Origin: an uncultured Prevotellaceae bacterium
GTDB taxonomy: Bacteria; Bacteroidota; Bacteroidia; Bacteroidales; Bacteroidaceae
Direction of reading: 5' to 3'
Length of the DNA stretch: 64,000 bases
Assembly (NCBI GenBank): GCA_946415705.1
Contig: CAMKTN010000005.1
Coordinates: 1-64,000 of the forward strand
This document shows positions 39,690 through 45,196 of this stretch, piece by piece (within the stretch, counting starts at the first letter, position 1; each line of letters starts with the position of its first letter). The position numbers were made by a program, and so were the translations under genes. The notes beneath the pieces are model-generated. The model saw only the letters and a program-made list of their open reading frames with translations, made no database searches and was not told the DNA's origin.

Positions 39690-40892
39690 ATGACCCGCGA
39701 AGAATACATCGCCACAGGCGGCACCCCCGCCCCCACAAAACCCAACGGCCAGCGCCGTGCCCCCTGGCACGACTACAGCCAGCCTGGCATCTACATGCTC
39801 ACCCTCTCCATCGAAGACCGTCAATGCGTCTTTGGTTCCATTGTCGGAACCACTCGCGCGCAGAAAGGCACCCCGGATTATCCCCACCTTCAACCCACCC
39901 CCTTCGCACAGGAAGTCCTCGAGAATGAAATCCCCAAGATAACGAAATACTATCCCAATGTGGAAGTATGGAAAACGGTCCTGATGCCCGACCATCTCCA
40001 TATCCTCGTTTGTGTGAGGGAACCCATGCCAGAGGGCAAGCACCTTGGCCTCGTCATCAGTGGCTTCAAAGCCGGTTGCACCCAGGCTTGGTGGCGCTTG
40101 CAGGACCCCTCCCTCGGCAGAACCCTCGGGAACCGTAATCCCCTCCCCTCTCCTTCTTCTCCTTCTTCTCCCTCCTCCCCTCCCGTTACCGTTCCTTCGG
40201 GTTCTCCCGAAGGCCTTTCCCCCTCTCCCTCCTCTCCCCCCGTTACCGTTCCTTCGGGTTCTCCCGAAGGCCCTTCCCCTTCCCCTCTTCGCCCCCTCCT
40301 CTTCCATAAGGGCTACCACGACCGCATCGTCCGCACCCCCGAAACCCTCGCCAATGTCCGTCGCTATATGGATGACAATCCCTTCCGCGCCAAGCTCCGC
40401 CAGGAGATTCCCCATCTCATGCAGCGCCGCCTCCATCTCTGGATTCACGACCGCGAATATGCAGCCTTTGGCAACCTCTTCTTGCTGAAGAATCCAGAAA
40501 AGATCCAGGTCTTCTTCCACCGCAAGAATGCCCAAGGCATCCCTACGCACCTCACCCCCGAGTATGCCAAGGAGCGTGACCGCCTCCTGCGCTTTGCCGA
40601 TGAAGGCGCTGCCCTCGTCACCCCCGGCATTTCCAAAGGCGAGCAGGGCGTGGTCACAGAAGCCCTCACCCGTCATCTCCCCCTCATCATCCTTCAGAAA
40701 GAACCCATCAGCGAGTACTGGAAACCCTCTCAAAGCCGCTTCTACGCCTGCGCCTCCGGCCACCTCCTCATCCTCGCCCCTTGGTCCCTTGACGGCACCT
40801 CCGACTACGAGCGCTTCCACACCCTCAACGACTTCGCCCATGACATCTGCCTCACCACCGACACCCGCATCATGGATCTCGGGAAGCTGTAA
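39690..40892 (+). CDS. RAYT-type (REP-associated Y1) transposase with in-frame repeats and a C-terminal SLOG/DprA-like domain
   Basis: The 400-residue product starts with the RAYT core 'RRAPWHDYSQPGIYMLTLSI'. The HUH motif is 'MPDHLHILV' (H102, H104), followed by 'KHLGLVISGFKAGCTQAWW'; a candidate catalytic Tyr is Y226 in 'NVRRYMDDNPFRAK'. These enzymes cut and join single-stranded DNA at palindromic repeats. Residues about 140-200 are low-complexity Pro/Ser, including two family B elements read in-frame ('[10 protein letters not shown]' twice, 40182-40215 and 40239-40272). Residues about 295-390 form an extra domain ('EGAALVTPGISKGEQGVVTEAL', 'LPLIILQ', 'GHLLILAPW') resembling SLOG/DprA Rossmann folds. 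The gene is flanked on both sides by family B elements. The domain call for the C-terminus is tentative; the transposase call is firm. Confidence 0.85.
   Translation: MTREEYIATGGTPAPTKPNGQRRAPWHDYSQPGIYMLTLSIEDRQCVFGSIVGTTRAQKGTPDYPHLQPTPFAQEVLENEIPKITKYYPNVEVWKTVLMPDHLHILVCVREPMPEGKHLGLVISGFKAGCTQAWWRLQDPSLGRTLGNRNPLPSPSSPSSPSSPPVTVPSGSPEGLSPSPSSPPVTVPSGSPEGPSPSPLRPLLFHKGYHDRIVRTPETLANVRRYMDDNPFRAKLRQEIPHLMQRRLHLWIHDREYAAFGNLFLLKNPEKIQVFFHRKNAQGIPTHLTPEYAKERDRLLRFADEGAALVTPGISKGEQGVVTEALTRHLPLIILQKEPISEYWKPSQSRFYACASGHLLILAPWSLDGTSDYERFHTLNDFAHDICLTTDTRIMDLGKL
40182..40215 (+). repeat. Family B element inside the RAYT gene (copy 1)
   Basis: CCCGTTACCGTT foot, stem CCTTCGGG (40194-40201), loop TTCT, stem CCCGAAGG (40206-40213). 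Encodes '[11 protein letters not shown]'. A degenerate, possibly inverted relative (AGAACCCTCGGGAACCGTAA) lies just upstream at 40119-40138. Confidence 0.85.
40239..40272 (+). repeat. Family B element inside the RAYT gene (copy 2)
   Basis: Identical to copy 1 over the 34-bp core, 57 bp downstream (19 codons) and in the same frame. The spacer is C/T-rich. Confidence 0.85.
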
Positions 40893-40903
40893 GGATTTCC
40901 CCT

Positions 40904-40937
40904 CCCGTTACCGTTCCTTCGGGTTCTCCCGAAGGCC
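40904..40937 (+). repeat. Family B element directly after the RAYT stop
   Basis: Identical 34-bp core, 11 bp after the stop codon. Together with the leader copy it brackets the gene, an arrangement described for RAYT-REP 'REPtrons'. Confidence 0.85.
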
Positions 40938-41012
40938 GTTTTTCTCTCCCTACCCTCTTATTTCAGCTGTTATGGGTGTCGCTGAGGCTGATTGCTCATT
41001 GCCAAAATTCAA

Positions 41013-41317
41013 CGAAATAGGCGAAAAGGTTACACCTCGCGCAAAATGGTTGTATTATGCTGTTAAACAAACAGTTATGGCGCGCTTAACCCTACGCAAC
41101 CTCGCGCAACCTCACGCAAGGTCGCGCACCCTTAGACTGATGGGTGGAGCGAATGGTGAATGGGTAGAGCGAGTGCTGAATAGGTAGAGGGGGGCAGGTT
41201 GCGTGTAGGGTTGCGCGAGGTTGCGCGAGGTTGCGTAGGGTCAAGCGCGCGGCAAGTAATTCATTGAGAGATGGTTATGGCGATTTTGCGCGAGGTGTGA
41301 GGTTTTCGCCGATTTCG
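41013..41317. repeat. 305-bp imperfect inverted repeat (possible MITE or structured RNA)
   Basis: The outer arms (41013-41050 and 41280-41317) share 'ACACCTCGCGCAAAAT'. The inner arms (41081-41120 and 41201-41250) share 'CCCTACGCAACCTCGCGCAA' and are nearly identical when inverted. The 30-nt stretches between inner and outer arms do not pair, and the centre (about 41128-41200) is a loop with 'GGTGGAGCGAATGG' type direct repeats. It lies in the 900-bp gene-free gap between the RAYT and VapE-like genes. Confidence 0.7.
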
Positions 41318-41362
41318 TGTTTTTTGTCATCCAGCGAGGGCGGATTGGGGTGCTGAGTTTTT

Positions 41363-41648
41363 CTCATGTGGTGGAAAAACGAGAGGGCCAAGGTGCGTTT
41401 GGCGAAGGACCAAGGAGTGAAGGGCTGAGGAGCAAGGTGCGTTGTGCAGAGGACGTAGGTGTGAAGGCCGGAGGACCTATGTGTAAAGGCTGGAGGACAT
41501 AGGTCTTCTGAGGAGTTCCATGCGTGGAACGACAAAACACTATATATCCTTGTTGCATGAAGGTCTTGTCCTTCATGCAATAAGGACTAGTCCTTTAGGT
41601 GATAAGGATTAGTCCTACTGGCTACAAGGACTAGTCGATTTGGCATGA
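41363..41648. repeat. Array of thirteen 22-bp units upstream of the VapE-like gene
   Basis: Units start every 22 bp from 41363 to 41627 without a phase break. Heads change in blocks: GGACCAAGG, GGAGCAAGG, GGACGTAGG, then AGGACTAGTCCT, AGGATTAGTCCT, AGGACTAGTC. The unit at 41561 pairs with the end of the one before it to form the hairpin TTGCATGAAGG/CCTTCATGCAA. No credible gene is encoded here; an open frame on the minus strand is a by-product. Confidence 0.75.
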
Positions 41649-41712
41649 AAATTGAGGTGTGTTAAAAGTGACAGGAGGTGGAAATTTAACCTCGAGATTT
41701 TGAGAAAATGTA

Positions 41713-41743
41713 TTGCGTATATCAAAAATTATTTGTACCTTTG
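41713..41743 (+). promoter_or_regulatory. Promoter of the VapE-like gene
   Basis: TTG (41713-41715), 20 bp, TACCTTTG (41736-41743). The leader contains a small hairpin (AGGCA, ATAG, TGCCT, 41753-41766). Confidence 0.6.
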
Positions 41744-41793
41744 CAACCAGTTAGGCAATAGTGCCTGACATAACCTTAATACCTTATTATATC

Positions 41794-43146
41794 ATGAAAG
41801 AGACATTTGAAAAGAATGTTGCTGAGGGCGTGGAGTTAAGCGACCTCACAGGTCTCCCTGAGACCACAGAGACTACTGAAAACCAGAGTATTAACAATGT
41901 CATCGAGAACGTCGAAGAAGCGAAGGACGACGACGAAAAAGCGGACGTAGAGACCGATGCCGACAATGGCCCTCAGGACGCGGGCGATGCTGACGAGGTG
42001 CTGGCGCTGAAGGAGTTCCTATACGCCCGTTACGAACTGCGCAACAATGTGGTGGCTGGTCGTCTGGAGTTTCGTTTGCGCGACGGCAGCGAGTCGGCGT
42101 TCCGCCAACTGACGTACGAGGCCGAGAATTCCATTGTTCTCGCAGCCCTCACGGAGTTGGGTAAGATGAAGGGGCTGAAGAGCATGCTCACGATGCTCCT
42201 GCACTCCGAGGAAGTGCCTGAGTATGACCCCGTTCGCGAGTACCTCACTACCCTACCCCGCTGGGATGGCCACAACCGCGTGGCTGAGCTGTTCGGTCGT
42301 CTGCCGGGCATCAGCAGCGAGAACATCTACCGCTGCAGCATCTGGCTGCGCTCGGCTGTGGCTCACTGGCTGAAGAAGGATCAGTTGCACGGCAACGACA
42401 GCGTGCCTACGCTCATCGGCGATCAGGGCTGTGGCAAAACGGTGTTCTGTCGCCGTCTGCTGCCTCCTGCGCTACAGGAGTATTTCTTGGATCGCATCAA
42501 CCTGTCGAACAAGTTCGACAAGGATATGGCGCTGACTAACAATATGATAGTGGTGCTCGACGAGTTCGACCAGTACACCACGAGTCAGCAGGCATCGCTG
42601 AAGCAGTCCATCTCGCGCAGCACGGTGAATGCGCGTCCGATCCTCAAGGGTGCGCAGGTGTTGCGCCACCGCTATGCCTCGTTCCTGGCGACCACTAACA
42701 ACCCTCGTCCGCTGAACGACCCCACGGGTTCGCGTCGCTATCTTTGCATCCGCTTGACGTCTGGAAGCATCATTGACAATGAGGCACCTATCGATTATGA
42801 CCAGTTATACGCGCAGGTCGTGGAGGAAGTTTGTGAGCGTGGGATGCGCTATTGGTTCGAACCTGAGGAGACGCGACAGATTCAGCTCGACAATGCGCAG
42901 TTCGAACATGTCATGGAGATCGACGACATCGTGCAGGCTTGCTTCCGGAAGCCCAAGGTCAACGAGACGGGTCGTGAGTACAGCATGGCCGAGATCATGG
43001 AGCTCATCACCATGCATTATCCTCACGTGTTGTCCAGCACCTCGGTGAAGGTGAGGGTAGGGGTTGCGATGCGCAAGCGTGGTTTCGAACAGCATCGCCA
43101 TCATCGCGGCACCAGCTATGTCCTCATCCCTCGTCAGGCGGCGTAG
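41794..43146 (+). CDS. VirE/VapE-type P-loop ATPase (virulence-associated E family)
   Basis: The 450-residue product begins with an acidic, Thr/Glu-rich region (1-75). The VapE core follows: 'PEYDPVREYLTTLPRWDGHNR', Walker A 'GDQGCGKT' (about 209-216), Walker B-like 'MIVVLDEFDQYT', and the sensor stretch 'FLATTNNPRPLNDPTGSRRY'. The C-terminal part ('GVAMRKRGFEQHRHHRGTSY') resembles DUF3874-type DNA-binding tails. The family is common in phages and mobile islands as a primase-associated helicase-like ATPase. Here it stands alone, with its own promoter and terminator and no phage genes nearby. ATG 41794 fits the leader; an upstream GTG at 41761 is less likely. Confidence 0.85.
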   Translation: MKETFEKNVAEGVELSDLTGLPETTETTENQSINNVIENVEEAKDDDEKADVETDADNGPQDAGDADEVLALKEFLYARYELRNNVVAGRLEFRLRDGSESAFRQLTYEAENSIVLAALTELGKMKGLKSMLTMLLHSEEVPEYDPVREYLTTLPRWDGHNRVAELFGRLPGISSENIYRCSIWLRSAVAHWLKKDQLHGNDSVPTLIGDQGCGKTVFCRRLLPPALQEYFLDRINLSNKFDKDMALTNNMIVVLDEFDQYTTSQQASLKQSISRSTVNARPILKGAQVLRHRYASFLATTNNPRPLNDPTGSRRYLCIRLTSGSIIDNEAPIDYDQLYAQVVEEVCERGMRYWFEPEETRQIQLDNAQFEHVMEIDDIVQACFRKPKVNETGREYSMAEIMELITMHYPHVLSSTSVKVRVGVAMRKRGFEQHRHHRGTSYVLIPRQAA

Positions 43147-43273
43147 AAGACAAATCGCTCTCATGAATGACGGAATCAGGAGAAATCTTCCTCTTGACGG
43201 CTGATTCTGCTGATTTTTAGCAAAGTTTTACAATTGGTTTCTCGTTGCTCGTCCTTTGCTAACAGAAATTTTG

Positions 43274-43314
43274 AAGCCCAAAGTGCTAATATTAAGCACC
43301 TTGGGCTTCTTTTT
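43274..43314 (+). terminator. Rho-independent terminator after the VapE-like gene
   Basis: Arms AAGCCCAAAGTGCT (43274-43287) and AGCACCTTGGGCTT (43295-43308) with one mismatch, 7-nt loop, then CTTTTTAT. The rest of the 43147-43584 gap holds a small hairpin (GCCTCT, CA, AGAGGC, about 43371-43384) and 'GATTGAAA' oligomer tracts; no gene is seen. Confidence 0.85.
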
Positions 43315-43387
43315 ATCTCTCTGAGAATCGCGCAGAATCCATTTCTCAGTCACTTACCCGTAAATTCCCGCCTCTCAAGAGGCTTTT

Positions 43388-43425
43388 AAGATTGAAAAAT
43401 TGAAAGATTGAAAGATTGAAGGTTT
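43388..43425. repeat. Oligomer tract (family C) downstream of deoC
   Basis: Tandem 'GATTGAAA/AATTGAAA' units, echoed in complementary form (TTCAATTCTTCAATC) at about 43480-43500. The pair could form a weak long hairpin between the convergent vapE-like and deoC genes. Confidence 0.5.
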
Positions 43426-43584
43426 CCTTCATGTAAATAATCTTTGACATGTTTTCAATATCGGATCATGTTATGGTATCTTTCAATTCTTCAATCTTTA
43501 GCTTCGCTGACTTCAGTCACGACTCGGCCATTTAAGTGTAAGCTCTTATGGCTCTCGCTGCTTCAGAAGTTCAATTTTTCAATT

Positions 43585-44517
43585 TCAGAAAAACTTGGTT
43601 TCCTTGCCGGTGACTTCGGAGAGGAGGAGGTTGGCGAGGCGGGAGGTGCCGAGACGGAGCCATTGGTTCGTCAACCATTTCTCGCCGAGGACTTCCTTCA
43701 CGATGGTGTAATAGACGAGGGCATCGTGAACGGTGTTCAGACCGCCGGCGGGTTTGAAGCCGATCTGGATGCCGGTCTTGTCATAGTACTCCTTGATGGC
43801 CTGACACATCACGTAAGCTGCCTCAGGTGTTGCGGCAGGCTTTTCCTTACCAGTCGAAGTCTTGATGTAATCGGCACCCGCGTACATCGCCAGGAGGCTG
43901 GCACGCTTGATGTCGGCGCAAGAGGGTAGGAGGCCGCTCTCGAGAATCACCTTCATCTTCTTGTCGCCGCAGACACATTTCAATTCGCCGATTTCATCGC
44001 AGACAGTCTCGTAGTCGCCGCTCAGGTATTTGCCCACGCTCATGACGATATCTATCTCAGTAGCACCGTCTCTGAGAGCCAGAGCTGTCTCAGCCACTTT
44101 AACCTCTAAAACGGCCTGTGAGCTCGGAAAACTACCACTGACGCACGCTATCTCAACGCCATCTACTTCGAGGCTCTGAGAGACAATCTCGGCGAAACAG
44201 GGGTAAACACAGATGGTGGCCACGTGCGGTAGGGTAGGGTAGGCGTGGTAGAACTGGTTAACTTTCTCCGTGAAGGCCAGCACGCTTTCCTCGCTGTCGG
44301 TGGTCTTCAGCGTCGTGAGCTCTACGCTGCCCATCAAGAATTTCTTCACCTCAACGGTTTCATTCTCAAGCACTTTCGTCTCGATGATACGCTTCACGGC
44401 TGCTGCCACTTCTTCGTCGCTGATGTTGCAGTTGTACTGCGCCAATGCTTGTTCGTACTTGTTGGGAGACTCACCCCCCGCCCTCCCTTGTAGGGAGGGA
44501 GCTGTTACATTTGCCAT
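43585..44517 (-). CDS. deoC: Deoxyribose-phosphate aldolase
   Basis: The 310-residue class I aldolase splits deoxyribose-5-phosphate into glyceraldehyde-3-phosphate and acetaldehyde. The Schiff-base Lys lies in 'GADYIKTSTGKEKPAATPEA', with 'CVYPCFAEIV' and 'TEIDIVMSVGKYLSGD' upstream and 'GFKPAGGLNT' downstream. The first dozen residues ('NVTAPSLQGRAGGESPN') come from a family A element, so the native N-terminus has been extended or replaced. It is the last gene of the mnmG-to-deoC strand run. Confidence 0.93.
   Translation of the reverse strand: MANVTAPSLQGRAGGESPNKYEQALAQYNCNISDEEVAAAVKRIIETKVLENETVEVKKFLMGSVELTTLKTTDSEESVLAFTEKVNQFYHAYPTLPHVATICVYPCFAEIVSQSLEVDGVEIACVSGSFPSSQAVLEVKVAETALALRDGATEIDIVMSVGKYLSGDYETVCDEIGELKCVCGDKKMKVILESGLLPSCADIKRASLLAMYAGADYIKTSTGKEKPAATPEAAYVMCQAIKEYYDKTGIQIGFKPAGGLNTVHDALVYYTIVKEVLGEKWLTNQWLRLGTSRLANLLLSEVTGKETKFF
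44467..44501 (-). repeat. Family A element at the deoC N-terminus
   Basis: Reverse form on the plus strand: GACTCACCCCCC, GCCCTCCCT, TGT, AGGGAGGGAGC. With the element at 44588-44624 it forms an inverted pair around the deoC start. Confidence 0.75.
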
Positions 44518-44587
44518 ATTACTTTTTCATTTAATGGTTAATTAACTGTATTTCCTATATTTATGTACTCTTCTTGTCATGTAATTA

Positions 44588-44624
44588 CTCCCCTCCCTAC
44601 AAGGGAGGGGCAGGGGGGTGAGTC
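44588..44624 (+). repeat. Family A element between dtd and deoC
   Basis: ACTCCCCTCCCT, ACA, AGGGAGGGG, tail CAGGGGGGTGAGTC. It ends 3 bp from the dtd stop codon. The stretch before it contains ATTTCCTATATTTATGTACTC, nearly matched before the element at 45203. Confidence 0.75.
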
Positions 44625-44626
44625 CC

Positions 44627-45103
44627 TCATTCCTTATTCTTAGTATCCATCACAATCGTCACCGGCCCGTCGTTGGTCAGGGCGACCTTCATGTCTGCGC
44701 CGAATTCACCGTGTCCTACGGGACGGCCGATGGTTGCGCTCAGTCGCTGGAGGAATGCCTCGTAGAGGGGGATGCTGATGTCATGCGTCGCAGCCCGTAG
44801 CCATGAGGGTCGGTTGCCTTTCTTGTAGGAGGCGAAGAGTGTGAACTGACTGACAACGATGATGTTCCCGTCGGCACCTTCATGCTCGCCTTGAATGTCC
44901 ATGATGCTGCGGTTCATGACGCCATTCTCGTCGTCGAAGATGCGCAGGGTAGCCACCTTTCTGACCAGCCAATCGACATCTTCGAGAGTGTCTGTGGCCT
45001 CGATCCCGAGCAGAATGACATACCCTAATCCGCCGAATTCAGCGGTTATGTTCCCATCAATCGTGACACTTGCGCCCTTTGTTCTTTGGATTACGATTCT
45101 CAT
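44627..45103 (-). CDS. dtd: D-aminoacyl-tRNA deacylase
   Basis: The 158-residue product removes D-amino acids from mischarged tRNA. The two active-site motifs are 'VSQFTLFAS' (about 84-92) and 'NDGPVTIVMDT' near the end, which carry the catalytic Thr and cross-subunit Gly-Pro pair. The start 'MRIVIQRTKGASVTIDG' is the family norm. It is flanked on both sides by family A elements. Confidence 0.95.
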   Translation of the reverse strand: MRIVIQRTKGASVTIDGNITAEFGGLGYVILLGIEATDTLEDVDWLVRKVATLRIFDDENGVMNRSIMDIQGEHEGADGNIIVVSQFTLFASYKKGNRPSWLRAATHDISIPLYEAFLQRLSATIGRPVGHGEFGADMKVALTNDGPVTIVMDTKNKE

Positions 45104-45107
45104 ACAT

Positions 45108-45146
45108 CCTCACCCCCGACCCCTCTCCAAGGGGAGAGGGGAGTGG
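45108..45146 (-). repeat. Family A element upstream of dtd
   Basis: Reverse form: CCTCACCCCCGACC, CCTCTCC, AA, GGGGAGAGGGG. Faces the element at 45203-45240 across a 56-bp spacer. Confidence 0.75.
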
Positions 45147-45196
45147 TTACTTTTGGGGGATTTATATTAATTGTTTTCAAATTATATTTCCTATAT

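Noticed and set aside
40108-40139. Inverted family B element in the RAYT gene forming a BIME with the direct copies
   Set aside because: About 16 of 20 positions resemble the inverted foot and stem, but the two stem arms no longer pair. I mention it only as a possible degenerate relative.
40528-41187. Open frame overlapping the RAYT 3' end and running into the inverted repeat
   Set aside because: It is an alternative frame of the RAYT gene, rich in Ser and Pro from C/T-rich codons shifted by one base. No independent start or function signal.
41275-41580. Open frame of about 100 codons on the minus strand across the 22-bp array
   Set aside because: The frame is produced by the repeat array and has no start context, domain or codon bias. 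A 22-bp period does not encode a repeated peptide.
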